Both the position numbers and the translations under genes were made by a program. The notes beneath the pieces are model-generated. The model worked only from the letters and a program-made list of their open reading frames with translations, did no database searches and was not told where the DNA came from. A stretch of 64,000 bases of DNA, from contig NZ_JACJTV010000026.1 of assembly GCF_014698845.1 (NCBI RefSeq), positions 1-64,000 on the forward strand, in the 5' to 3' direction. This document shows positions 1 to 8,408 of the stretch, piece by piece. Each line of letters starts with the position of its first letter. The stretch's first letter is position 1. Source of the stretch: Coleofasciculus sp. FACHB-1120 (GTDB taxonomy: Bacteria > Cyanobacteriota > Cyanobacteriia > Cyanobacteriales > FACHB-T130).

Positions 1-2
1 TG

Positions 3-107
3 TTTGACAATGAATATGATTTAGCCCTGGCTGTGATGGAGGGCATGGAATCACGAAGTGAACAAGGTGGGTATACGATGGAGCGTTTTAGGTTTAAATC
101 ATCCTAG
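3..107 (+). CDS. 3' end of an unidentified gene (5' part outside window)
   Basis: An open frame enters from the left edge and stops at 105-107, giving 34 residues beginning FDNEYDLALAVMEG. The acidic, helical composition looks protein-like, but the piece is too short to assign a family. No start codon can be chosen because the gene begins outside the window. It could also be a chance frame. Confidence 0.3.
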   Translation, partial: FDNEYDLALAVMEGMESRSEQGGYTMERFRFKSS

Positions 108-286
108 CTACTTAGTTCCTAAACTCTCGTTTTTGGGCTTGATGCGTCAAGACATCATCAAAGCGTTTGCACCATCTATCGAAGCAAGGGGGCATCGCGG
201 CGGGAGTTGTCTCTTTCATTTCTCACATCCTAATGTGAAAAGTTTGCCACGCCTGTATTATACCTTTTTTAACTTGTATTTTTCGT

Positions 287-610
287 TTAAGTACCGTTAA
301 CTAATGCAGATCCAATTCCTCTGCGCCCGTGTGTAGGCTCAACATCGATTTGTTGGAGGTAAAGTGTGGCATCCACCTCTTGAGTAATGGCATACCCCGC
401 AACCATGTCATGCGGGTCAACAGCAACCCAAACCTGCCCTGCTTTAAACCGTTGCTGCACAACATCTAAGGGCAGTGGGGCAGCATTCACCAAGAATGAA
501 TAGGGTGTATCGAGGAACAGCTTTGCGGCTGACAATTCAATGGCAGACAACAGAGTTAGTTCTTCAAAACGAGCAGAGCGGATTTGATATCCTGCTTTCA
601 GGATTTTCAT
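287..610 (-). pseudogene. N-terminal remnant of a GNAT acetyltransferase
   Basis: The 107-residue product begins like a GNAT-family N-acetyltransferase and reaches motif A (RRGIGSALV, about residues 96-104), where acetyl-CoA is bound. It then ends after three unrelated residues. Complete relatives are about 150-170 residues, so the C-terminal half (motif B) is missing. No continuation is visible in other frames to the left. A TATAAT-like box lies just beyond the break on the same strand. The gene is probably truncated by rearrangement and non-functional. The acceptor substrate is unknown. Confidence 0.6.
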
Positions 611-693
611 GCATAGTTCGTAGCAATGATTACTCCTACCTTAGCGGCTCATTGCCCAAAGGCTATGTTTGTTTATTGCCCAGGATCTAACCA

Positions 694-963
694 GTGATGC
701 TATTCCCTAACATCACTCAAGATGGTAGGTGGTTACTTGAGTTTATTAGAGAGGTTGCACGTTGTGAAAACTGTAGAGTTGTAGCACTTTTATCAGGCTT
801 GGAACGCACAGATACTCATCGCTTTTATCAAAAGCAAATGAACTATGACAAACCCAGCTACGTGTTCAAGAAAACTTTGTTATGGGCTTTACGACATCAA
901 GATTGCCAGAACGATCAGACTAATCAAACAACTGAATTGAATCGCCAAGCTAAATACCCGTAA
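694..963 (+). pseudogene. C-terminal remnant of a second GNAT acetyltransferase
   Basis: Residues 11-62 read like the C-terminal half of a GNAT enzyme: part of motif A (GRWLLEFI), a strand ending CRVVALLSG, and the motif-B signature HRFYQKQMNYDKPSYVFKK. The N-terminal substrate-binding half is absent. The last ~25 residues run antisense into the MAPEG gene and look non-native. It is oriented away from the GNAT remnant at 287-610, and both fragments contain part of motif A, so they are not two halves of one gene. Probably a decayed gene. Confidence 0.55.
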
Positions 964-1296
964 CCTTGGATCGGCACCCCCAATGTGAACGATGGAGTGC
1001 AAAAGTCGGAACGTGATATAAACGCTGACCAGCAGATCGACGATACCTCCGGAAACCTCTCGTACTATCAAAAGAAAAACGACTCCTAAATACAGAGGCA
1101 GATTTTCGATCAGGTTAGCCTGGACTCGAAATAACCGCCACATCAAGCTGTCATCATTGATCACCCCGAAATCTTTGGGGCTACCTCCTGCCGCTAAGTG
1201 CCGAATTCTCACAGCAAGTAAGAGAACAACAACTGCGATCGTCCAAACTATAAAAGTTACTAATCCCCAAAGCGGAACAGTCATCTCATTTAACAT
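889..1296 (-). CDS. MAPEG-family integral membrane protein
   Basis: A hydrophobic protein of about 135 residues with four predicted membrane segments. The MAPEG signature is visible: RVQANLIENLP after the first loop, and a later LLHSIVHI segment. MAPEG proteins include microsomal glutathione transferases and leukotriene synthases; bacterial members are mostly uncharacterised. I place the start at the ATG of MLNEMTVPLWG because GAGGAAG lies six bases upstream. A longer frame reaches 1362 but overlaps the SDR gene. It follows the SDR gene by about 30 bases on the same strand, suggesting co-transcription. Confidence 0.8.
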   Translation of the reverse strand: MLNEMTVPLWGLVTFIVWTIAVVVLLLAVRIRHLAAGGSPKDFGVINDDSLMWRLFRVQANLIENLPLYLGVVFLLIVREVSGGIVDLLVSVYITFRLLHSIVHIGGADPRLRVFSLAIQFSCLISLIVLAILMS

Positions 1297-1324
1297 TTGC
1301 ATCTTCCTCGCCAATAAGTGGTAG

Positions 1325-2089
1325 CTAATCCCAACCAGCAACCAATCCAGTCCAACCCCCATCTATGACCAGTTCTTCTCCCAGCACAAACGATGCCTCA
1401 TCGCTGGCTAAAAATAGCACTGCTAGAGCAATCTCTTCTGGCTGTCCAAAACGTTTTAGAGGAACTGACTGCTGAAGTTTTGTGGTCACTTGCTCCAACT
1501 GTTCTTGAGAAATTCCGGTTTTGCTGATAATGGAGGTTTTCACTGGACCTGGACTCACTGCATTGACTCGAATGCTGCGTTCAAGCAGTTCGGCAGCTAA
1601 CACGCGAACTAGAGAGCGTAGCGCTGCTTTGGAGGCAGCATAAATGCCTGAATAGGGCATACCCATCTGATTGTTGATCGACGTGTTGAAGACGATGCTG
1701 CTGTTTTCTGGCATCAAAGGAACAGCTTTCTGCACCGTAAACAATGCTCCTTTGAAGTTAATGTCCATCGTTTCGTTGATAAACGCCTCATCCACATCGA
1801 GTAATGGGCTGAATTTAGCAATCCCGGCGTTGACGAACAAAATGTCAAGCTTGCCCCATCGTTGTTTAATTTGAGTAAATGCCCTGTCTAAATCAGTGCC
1901 CGATCTCGCTTCTGCCCGAATTGCTAAAACCTCTGCACCGAGAGTTTTAGAAGCTTGCTCTAGCCGCTCTTGATTTTGACCCATGATTGCAACCTTAGCT
2001 CCTTCTTGCACAAAAAGTTGAGCTGTTGCAAACCCAATTCCACTGGTACCGCCTGTAATAAGAGCAACTTTTCCATCCAGTCGAGACAT
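1325..2089 (-). CDS. Short-chain dehydrogenase/reductase (SDR), classical type
   Basis: A 254-residue cytosolic NAD(P)-dependent oxidoreductase. The Rossmann glycine motif GGTSGIG lies near the N-terminus, NAG in the middle, and the catalytic YxxxK is present as YAASK with the serine in NTSIN. The C-terminal DGGWTG is typical of classical SDRs of the glucose-1-dehydrogenase/FabG-like group. The start is set at MSRLDGK, preceded by GAAGG at suitable spacing; an in-frame ATG ten codons upstream (2119) is possible. It lies downstream of an AraC regulator and upstream of a MAPEG gene on the same strand. The substrate cannot be read from sequence. Confidence 0.9.
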   Translation of the reverse strand: MSRLDGKVALITGGTSGIGFATAQLFVQEGAKVAIMGQNQERLEQASKTLGAEVLAIRAEARSGTDLDRAFTQIKQRWGKLDILFVNAGIAKFSPLLDVDEAFINETMDINFKGALFTVQKAVPLMPENSSIVFNTSINNQMGMPYSGIYAASKAALRSLVRVLAAELLERSIRVNAVSPGPVKTSIISKTGISQEQLEQVTTKLQQSVPLKRFGQPEEIALAVLFLASDEASFVLGEELVIDGGWTGLVAGWD

Positions 2090-2185
2090 ACGAACACCTT
2101 CTTCAATAGAATCTGACAACAGCTTAGAAAGCTTGCTGCTGAGGATGCTAGAAAAAAGTTGCGGGATTTTAGAACATTCTTGCGA

Positions 2186-3094
2186 TCAGGCTTGCTGAAA
2201 TTGTTTCGGGGTTACACCTAAGCTCTGCTTGAAACAGCGCGTGAAATGACTTTGATCGCAAAACCCGACTTGATTGGCAATCTCTGCAATGCTGAGTTGA
2301 CTCTGTTGCAGTAGAAGTTTAGCTTTCTCAATCCGACACTGCAAAATGTATTGATGAGGCGTAGCTCCTAGGCTTTGCTTAAACAGTCGTAAGAAGTGAT
2401 AGGGACTTATTTGGGCGATCGCTGCAAGCTCATCCAATTTTAAATCTTGCTGGAGATGGTCGTTGATATAGTCTTTTACCAGCGTGAACGTGACTTGAGA
2501 TAACCCATTCGTATAACTTGAGAGTTTAGGACGAGTCGCACAATAGTTTCGGAGTAAATGAACGACTAATGCTGTTTTGAGGCTATCGACCAGCAAATGA
2601 CTTCCCATTCCTCCGACCTCAGCTTCTGTTTTGAGGGTAGAGAAGACACTCTGGATGAACGCGTCCGATTCGCTCATAAACCGGGGTAGCAGTTCGATTT
2701 GGTCCGGGTTTACCCAGTCCTGCCCAACTTGTTTTAGGAGGGTTGGCTCTACTGCCAGAACCATAAATTGAGCCGGAGTATCCCAACTACAGGAATGAGT
2801 AATTCCTGCTGGAATAATCGCAATATTTCCAGAAGCCCGTCTTTCACGCAACCGTTTGCCATCGAGCGAGCGCGTACCGGGCGCATTCATGTTGGATGAG
2901 CCAAGCAAACCACAAGCCAGCACATGCATTGTGTGGTAATGTTCATCAGTTGCAAATGTCGGTTGTTGATGCAGTTCAAGATGTACACTATTCCAACCCA
3001 AACTTCTTAAGATAGCGGGTTTGGGAACAATTCGATCCGATGCGCTCTCCTGGCAATAATCCAATAGTTTGACAGACTGCTGTTGTTTTTCCAT
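2186..3094 (-). CDS. AraC/XylS-family transcriptional regulator
   Basis: The 302-residue protein has an N-terminal cupin-like effector domain (about 1-190) and a C-terminal double helix-turn-helix (about 205-300). Characteristic AraC features are LDELAAIAQISPYHFLRLFK, then IAEIANQVGFCDQSHFTRCFK and the terminal GVTPKQF. It probably binds DNA near its own operon. The SDR and MAPEG genes follow on the same strand after about 100 bases and are the natural candidate targets. The inducer is unknown. Confidence 0.9.
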   Translation of the reverse strand: MEKQQQSVKLLDYCQESASDRIVPKPAILRSLGWNSVHLELHQQPTFATDEHYHTMHVLACGLLGSSNMNAPGTRSLDGKRLRERRASGNIAIIPAGITHSCSWDTPAQFMVLAVEPTLLKQVGQDWVNPDQIELLPRFMSESDAFIQSVFSTLKTEAEVGGMGSHLLVDSLKTALVVHLLRNYCATRPKLSSYTNGLSQVTFTLVKDYINDHLQQDLKLDELAAIAQISPYHFLRLFKQSLGATPHQYILQCRIEKAKLLLQQSQLSIAEIANQVGFCDQSHFTRCFKQSLGVTPKQFQQA

Positions 3095-3152
3095 GACCTG
3101 TCACAGCTAAATGGATATCTTCAATTGTGCCTAATTTTTGCGTTTCCTGCGC

Positions 3153-3371
3153 TCAGAGAGTAGCGTAAGCATAGAAAGAGCAAGTCCTATTTTTAGCTTT
3201 ACTTCTATAAATAAAAGGTGCTTCCTCTGGAGTTGGTTCCCCCAAGTTGGGAATCCAATTCAAATCAATAGCCACTTTTTGTTTTGCTTGTCGAATCCCA
3301 TCAAGCAACCAGCTTTGAAACGGTTTGTTCAAATCTGATTTTGGAGTTGCCAAATGGCTTCCCTTAGCCAT
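3153..3371 (-). CDS. Short hypothetical protein, possibly a gene remnant
   Basis: A 72-codon frame with no family I recognise. GAGGA directly abuts the ATG, which is too close for a normal ribosome-binding site. Just upstream, another frame on the same strand reads DSVDEEWLREAIWQLQNQI before a stop and resembles the end of a small antitoxin-like protein. The stretch may therefore be a degraded pair of small genes. Low confidence. Confidence 0.2.
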   Translation of the reverse strand: MAKGSHLATPKSDLNKPFQSWLLDGIRQAKQKVAIDLNWIPNLGEPTPEEAPFIYRSKAKNRTCSFYAYATL

Positions 3372-3839
3372 TCCTCGTCAACGGAATCAGCTATTCATCA
3401 ACAGAGCGAAAAGCCAGTACAGCTAAAGATTTTAGCTGACTCTACTCTATGGATTACAACTTCCGTATTTCTAACCCTAACTTACATTTCCACTGGTTTG
3501 AGGTCTTCAGCTCCATAATTGATTCGCTTATTTTCCCCATCCGACTGCACCTTATGACACGCAAGGGTTTTGGTCTTTAGGGGAGGGGTTTTTTGATTCA
3601 ATCGCAGATGGTTTGATGAGCTTAGGGAGGGAACCGCAAATGGTTTGGTGTAAACTCTCCGATATTGAGGAGAGTTATGTTTTCTGTTGTTGCAGAATTC
3701 TGCACGAAATTCGTCCTACTAAGTCTCCAGTAGAGTAGAGTATATACGCAAAACCATCTGCGATCGCGACTCAGCAACACCTGGCTTGCGATGTTAAGCG
3801 CTAGCTCTGTGGAACTTTGGGCAAAAGTTTCTTAGAATT
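3372..3839. other. Gene-free spacer with a perfect hairpin
   Basis: No convincing gene. At 3653-3676 there is an 8-bp perfect inverted repeat (AACTCTCC / GGAGAGTT, 8-base loop). The 12-mer CGCAGATGGTTT near 3604 recurs inverted as AAACCATCTGCG near 3752, with a related CCGCAAATGGTTT between them. These look like relics of a dispersed repeat; no T-run follows the hairpin. Confidence 0.4.
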
Positions 3840-4259
3840 TCAGGAACTTCCGCGAACATTTGGCAGATTTGATGGACGCACAGGAGGGGCAGCCGCCGCA
3901 CCATAATTCACTCGGCAGCCGATATTAAATACGCTGGCTCCACACTCAAGTGGTACGACTTCGCCGCCTAGCATAGCGCTACAGCTAACATAACCATCAT
4001 TGTTCGTGTCCTTAATCATGCACTCAATCGGTGTGGCACGCGCATGGCTAGACCAAGACCTCATACCCATTCCTGCAATCAAGTGCTGCCAAAAGAAACC
4101 GATAACAAACAAGCCAAAAACAACAGCAATGAGTGCCGTAGCGATGATCCCGACTCTGGTTTTCCAATTGCTGAGAATTCCTCCCGGCTTGAGTTGTGGA
4201 GAATTCTGTACGGTGGGAGCAGCATTGGTTTTTTCTGGTACTGGTTGAGTTTCAGACAT
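3840..4259 (-). CDS. Hypothetical single-pass membrane protein with a Cys-rich extracytoplasmic tail
   Basis: The 139-residue protein has a Pro/Gln-rich N-terminus, one strong transmembrane segment (about 37-60, VGIIATALIAVVFGLFVIGF), then a small domain with four spaced cysteines (CMIKDTNNDGYVSC, LECGASVFNIGC). DTNNDGYVSC resembles a calcium-binding loop. The composition suggests an exported domain anchored by the N-terminal helix with possible disulphides. No family is recognised, and it is not in an obvious operon. Confidence 0.55.
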   Translation of the reverse strand: MSETQPVPEKTNAAPTVQNSPQLKPGGILSNWKTRVGIIATALIAVVFGLFVIGFFWQHLIAGMGMRSWSSHARATPIECMIKDTNNDGYVSCSAMLGGEVVPLECGASVFNIGCRVNYGAAAAPPVRPSNLPNVRGSS

Positions 4260-4542
4260 GATAATGCTTCTTTACTCAGTAACCCGCCATTTTGAGTGGC
4301 TTACCTAAAGTCTACAAAATGGCGCAAAATAGTGGTGCGATGTAGAAAACCAAGTGGCAACAGAAGCAATCAAATTCTTTTGGGGATTTCTAGAGAGCGA
4401 TCGCATCCCACTCTCATTTCTGCTGAGTGTAGGGAATCTCCACCCGCCACAAGCAGCTTTTCGCTTGGTTTCTTCTCCCCATCAGCCTTTTTGGCAGTCA
4501 TCACCGGCGAATGCATCGTAACAATATCATTGGCTCATTCGC

Positions 4543-4725
4543 CGACAGAAAATTGAAATTTATCATTTCCAGGATGAGCGCTACATTTTAGTTCAACAGA
4601 GCCAATTTTTCCCTGGATTTGGCTTAAATGCCATCTTTACCGAGTCCATTTCTGATGCTTACCAATTAGGAGCTGGCGCGATTGATAAATTAAGCGATCG
4701 CTATCCTTGCCCTTGCCAATCCTGA
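4543..4725 (+). pseudogene. C-terminal remnant of a Uma2 (DUF820)-like protein
   Basis: From 4543 this frame reads RQKIEIYHFQDERYILV, then SQFFPGFGLNAIF, the pattern of the C-terminal part of Uma2/DUF820 proteins, a PD-(D/E)XK-fold family greatly expanded in cyanobacteria. An in-frame stop lies immediately upstream at 4519-4521 and no N-terminal half is present. It ends next to the left direct repeat flanking xisHI. A broken gene; assignment is by pattern only. Confidence 0.35.
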
Positions 4726-4728
4726 AAT

Positions 4729-4798
4729 GCGAGCGCTGCATTTTGCGTTGATGTTGGACGGGAGTAAATGTTGGTTTTCCTGGGTCAACTGAATCTAC
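4729..4798 (+). repeat. Left copy of a ~70-bp direct repeat bracketing xisHI
   Basis: This stretch aligns with 5581-5650 in the same orientation, sharing GCGTTGATGTTG, ATGTTGGTTTT and GTCAAC in the same order and spacing. The two copies bracket xisI-xisH almost exactly. Related GTTGGGTTGACG-type sequences are common dispersed repeats in cyanobacteria. Confidence 0.6.
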
Positions 4799-4800
4799 AA

Positions 4801-5139
4801 TCAAGCCACTGCAAAGCCTGTATACTCCCGGATTTTGGGATGGCGAAACCCAAGTACAATATCTTCTTTAGGAACGCCTGCTTCTAGTAAATCGGTAGCA
4901 ATACCTTCTTCGGTATCATCATATTGAATCCAGATTTTATCATCAATTAAATCTAGGTGAATCGGCGTAGTGTGTAGATACTTGTCGTCATTCCAGCCAA
5001 TATCCAAGACTAAGTATCGTCCTCGTTCATCATCAAATAGAACTTGAGAGTTATAATTGTCAGGCAGGGAAGCTCGATATTGGGCGTGTTCTTGTAGTAT
5101 TTTTTTAATGATGTCTCGGTAGTTCAATCGGGTATCCAT
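4801..5139 (-). CDS. xisI: XisI-family fdxN-element excision-controlling factor
   Basis: The 112-residue protein matches the XisI family throughout: MDTRLNYRDIIKKIL at the start, FDDERGRYLVLDIGWN in the middle, and the C-terminal EDIVLGFRHPKIREYTGFAVA. In Anabaena, XisI with XisH is needed with recombinase XisF to excise the fdxN element during heterocyst differentiation. In most genomes, as here, the pair occurs without a recombinase, and many copies are thought to act as stand-alone nuclease-partner or toxin-antitoxin-like modules. It overlaps the end of xisH by 16 bases, so translation is probably coupled. Confidence 0.9.
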   Translation of the reverse strand: MDTRLNYRDIIKKILQEHAQYRASLPDNYNSQVLFDDERGRYLVLDIGWNDDKYLHTTPIHLDLIDDKIWIQYDDTEEGIATDLLEAGVPKEDIVLGFRHPKIREYTGFAVA

Positions 5140-5543
5140 TGCGCGATCGCCTCACTTTCATCATCAAAGACAATTAACCTAATAATTTGGTTCTTTAGCA
5201 GAACTTGTCCTAATTCTATGGTAAATACGCTGTTGAAGGTAGGACTAGAAACGGCAAGATAGAGAATTCGCTCTATACCCATTTCGTTAAGGATTTGGCG
5301 ATAAAGGACATACTGCCCCAAAGCTTGCTCCAAATCCTTGACATCAGACTGTCCCACAAAACTCTTGACTTCAACAACAATTTTTTGGAGTCCTTTTTCG
5401 GCACTAATGAGACGTTCTGCACCGAGGTCAGCAGATAAGCGCTTCTTGCCTATTTGCAATGGAAATGGATCGTGGGTAATTGTCCAGCCATCCTTTTCTA
5501 AAGCACGCTTAACTGTATCGTGGTAGATGTCTCGCCTTGCCAT
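5124..5543 (-). CDS. xisH: XisH-family protein, PD-(D/E)XK nuclease-like fold
   Basis: The 139-residue protein begins MARRDIYHDTVKRALEKDGW, and carries the restriction-endonuclease-like core (SADLGAERLISAEKGLQKIVVEVKSF), with the D, E and ExK residues expected for a PD-(D/E)XK active site. This is the standard XisH architecture at its usual length. It is transcribed first and overlaps xisI. No xisF-like recombinase lies nearby, so a role in excision is not supported here; an addiction or defence role is possible. Confidence 0.9.
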   Translation of the reverse strand: MARRDIYHDTVKRALEKDGWTITHDPFPLQIGKKRLSADLGAERLISAEKGLQKIVVEVKSFVGQSDVKDLEQALGQYVLYRQILNEMGIERILYLAVSSPTFNSVFTIELGQVLLKNQIIRLIVFDDESEAIAQWIPD

Positions 5544-5580
5544 GCTGAATTTATAGGGTTTGCTATCTTCGTCGCTTAGT

Positions 5581-5650
5581 GCGATCGCGCCATTTGGCGT
5601 TGATGTTGAACAGAGTGGATGTTGGTTTTTCTGGCGTCAACCCAACCTAC
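5581..5650 (+). repeat. Right copy of the ~70-bp direct repeat bracketing xisHI
   Basis: Partner of 4729-4798, same orientation, and starting with a HIP1 octamer. It begins 38 bases upstream of the xisH start. Its position suggests the pair moved or was duplicated as a cassette with a flanking repeat. Confidence 0.6.
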
Positions 5651-5795
5651 GGCGATGAACAATCACACTATCAAGATTTGGCAGCGGTTGTGAAAGGAAA
5701 TGGAGTAAGAAGCTTCTGCGTTACTCACGGCAGTCCTGAGAGTGTGATGTTAGCCCCCTGACGGATTGATGTCTTGTATACAATGAATTTATCTT

Positions 5796-5833
5796 GGAAC
5801 GAAACGATGTGTCGAGACACATCGTTTCGTTCC
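5796..5833. repeat. 38-bp palindrome (18-bp perfect arms)
   Basis: The left arm GGAACGAAACGATGTGTC is followed by GA and then the exact reverse complement. No T-run follows, so it is not a typical terminator. It lies 39 bases upstream of the HNH gene start. The form matches small dispersed cyanobacterial palindromes, though no second copy is seen in this window. Confidence 0.75.
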
Positions 5834-5872
5834 CCCCCTCTTGAGAGAGTGAAGCAGTATTGAGGTTCAAAA

Positions 5873-7074
5873 ATGGGCAAGAAGACATTTGATGCTCTTA
5901 TAGCGGCGTGGTTTTGATTTAGAGACAGCTTATCGCCTTTCAGAAGCTGGACATTCATTCAATTCCCTTAAAACCTCAGATGTAAACAAACTACGTTCTC
6001 TAAATATTCCAGAGGAACTAATCAACATAATTTTACGGGAAAAACGCCCACCAATTCCTCCAAACATACTGCATACAGTTCTCTATCAAAGTCGTCGGAC
6101 TTGCTGTATATGTCGTGATAGAAGTAAAGGGATCATTGTTCACCATATTCACGAATATAGTGTTTCACGGAGTCATGCTGAAGATAATTTAGTAGTTCTT
6201 TGCCTTAACTGTCATGGTGAAGCACATACAAAGAGAGAACTTCAGATCAACTTAACTCCAGAGGGACTACGCAAATCTAAGAAACTCTGGTTAGAGCAGG
6301 TTAAGGAAGAGGATAAGCGTGCAGTTGTCAGTACGAATCCAGAATCTTCATATCAATTTATGAAGCAGCTTGCAGATTCAGTAGAGATCGTTACAACACC
6401 AGTGATGAGCCTACAGTTTGCTGACCATGATACTCGTCAAGAGCTTGGTAACTCAATTAAGCTGTCGTCGATTTCGTATGTTGAGCCAGTCACCCCACTA
6501 CCTGACACTAAAGTAATGCAATGGCGAGAGATCGGTGGCATTAATAGCTTGAGAGTTGGAACGCCAGAGCCATTAGTCCGCACTAACTACTGGCGAGAAA
6601 AGGAAGAATATATCCGACTCACGAGCCTTCTTAGACCCGTTGCATTCGTAATTCACAACCAGAGTAGCACCTTTGTTCAGGGAGTACGAGTTGAAATTAT
6701 AGGGAGTTCTTCTAGTGGTATCACTGTGACTGATGAACTACCCGATGATCCACCCTACCGTTGTTTTGACGTAATTCCTACCTAATAGATATATTGCTCT
6801 CCTCAGCTTGCAACGAGAGCCTCAAACGGAAGTGGTGTATCACAGCAGTCAATGGACACTCACCGTTCACTTTGGGAATGTTCAGCCTAAGTCGTATGTC
6901 TGGGCAGATGAACCATTCTACATTGGCTCTAGTGCAGAGGAGTCTCTTGAGCTAGAGGCTGTTATCTATGCTGACAACCTGCCTAATCCTCAAAAAGTGA
7001 AACTCACCATTGAGTTCGAGATTGAAAACAGGCTGGCTCTCACAATTAATGAGTTAGGAGTCGCGCAGAAATAA
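5873..7074 (+). pseudogene. HNH endonuclease gene broken by two frameshifts
   Basis: The ATG at 5873 has GAGG seven bases upstream and reads MGKKTFDALIA before a stop at 5915. Removing one G near 5906 continues the frame as RGFDLETAYRLSEAG, then CCICRDRS, HHIHEYS, NLVVLCLNCHGEAH: a zinc-knuckle HNH nuclease. That frame runs to a stop at 6785. A second shift near 6775 restores a frame ending at 7074 (LQREPQTEVVYHSSQWTLTVHFG), a beta-rich C-terminal part. Two independent shifts suggest a decaying gene rather than one sequencing error. Intact, it would encode a ~400-residue nuclease; its target is unknown. Confidence 0.65.
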
Positions 7075-7247
7075 CTTACCTGCTTAGTGCGCGATCGCTT
7101 GTTAAAATTCAACCCTCCTAGACCCACAGAACCCACTAGATATATTCTTCCTCGTCGCTGGTATCATTAATCCGATCGCTCCCCTGGTTCGCCTTGTGCG
7201 ATCGCGCTCGATAAGTTTTGAGAGAATGAGGAGCGATCGCGCTCTGG

Positions 7248-8162
7248 TTAATCTTTCTTTTTTTTATCTTTTTTCTTTTCCTTTTCCTTTTCTTTTTCCT
7301 TGTGTTTTTTCTTTTTGTCTTTACCTTTAGTCTCTTCTGCTGCTCGTAAAATCAAATTCCGCGCTACAGTTTGGGTACCCGTATGCTCGTAGTAATTGGT
7401 TGACATATCCAGAAAAGCCGCTAGATAATCCAACTTACTATCAGCCGTATTCATAAATTGTTGTAAGTGCCCCAAAACATTTTCTTGCGTTAACCCGCGA
7501 GATGCAACAAAATTGCTCATCCAGCCGTTAACTGAGGCAAAACTCTCACCGATAAAGCCTAATTTACCAGCCGTAGTACCGCCAGGAATTGCACTATTGA
7601 TACTCTGATAGGTGGTATTTCCTTCTAATTGCGAAGGATTGACCTGGCTAAGAATAGATTGAGCTTTGAGAATGAAGTTGGGACCAAGCGGAATCAATCC
7701 ATCAACGGCAACTAGCGCAGCCATTCGCATTATGGATTCGTTGTGATAGTTTCCTAAAGAAGCTCTAAAGGCTTCGATGCTGGTAGGAATTCCGTGCAAC
7801 CGGCAAAAGGCAATTAACTCGACAACCAGCTTTAGGGACAAATCAATCGCTTGTACGGTATCCGGTTTGGGAGTAAGCTGGTTTAGAAAATTCAGGAAGC
7901 TGATTTTCTCGCCTACTTTGTTTGCTAGCGCTGCTGCACCGATAGCGCTATCGGCACGGTCAATTGTTTGGTAAAGCCATAAGGTTTGTTGATAAACCTC
8001 CCTTGGATCGTTGTACAGCGCGATCGCTCTCTCGCCAATCTCCTCAATCAGGTCTCTGTCGCTAACACCTGTCACCGCACGGATGGTGTTTTCAAATCCA
8101 ACGAAGTTTTGCCACTCACCAGGAACGACATAATCGAGCGATCGCAGCATATAAACGGTCAT
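7248..8162 (-). CDS. Conserved-type hypothetical protein with a Lys/Glu-rich tail
   Basis: About 304 residues from the ATG of MTVYMLRSLDYVVPGEWQ. An open extension to 8327 exists but reads like non-coding DNA. The body is largely alpha-helical and has no family motif I recognise. The last ~30 residues are almost purely lysine and glutamate (repeated KEKEKEKEKKKDKKKK), a highly charged tail that could bind nucleic acid or acidic surfaces. The DNA for this tail is a purine run prone to slippage. Upstream and downstream spacers are rich in HIP1 sites. Function unknown. Confidence 0.7.
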   Translation of the reverse strand: MTVYMLRSLDYVVPGEWQNFVGFENTIRAVTGVSDRDLIEEIGERAIALYNDPREVYQQTLWLYQTIDRADSAIGAAALANKVGEKISFLNFLNQLTPKPDTVQAIDLSLKLVVELIAFCRLHGIPTSIEAFRASLGNYHNESIMRMAALVAVDGLIPLGPNFILKAQSILSQVNPSQLEGNTTYQSINSAIPGGTTAGKLGFIGESFASVNGWMSNFVASRGLTQENVLGHLQQFMNTADSKLDYLAAFLDMSTNYYEHTGTQTVARNLILRAAEETKGKDKKKKHKEKEKEKEKKKDKKKKD

Positions 8163-8408
8163 GCTGCTACTTGGCAGGTTATTCACTAATCTAGAAATAG
8201 ATTGATTCACGAATTCAGATTCTTTTTCAAGTAGATGTCTATTTCTTTTTAGCCTAATTTTTAGGAAAAAGTGCTTTTTACAAAAAGTTGCAAAATCAAG
8301 GTGAACTTGCCAGCGCGATCGCCACAAAGCTAATATATTGGGTTGGGTGCTGGAAACTCAGCCTCTGTTTTGTTCAACTGCTGTCGGATTTCTAATTCCT
8401 TGCCGTTA

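Noticed and set aside
58-300. 80-codon frame on the + strand
   Set aside because: No family pattern and no ribosome-binding site; composition not protein-like, and it ends within the GNAT remnant region.
4801-5543. Site considered as an intact fdxN-type excision element
   Set aside because: No recombinase and no interrupted gene; only xisH and xisI are present.
5725-5958. 77-codon frame on the - strand
   Set aside because: It runs through the 38-bp palindrome and antisense to the start of the HNH gene.
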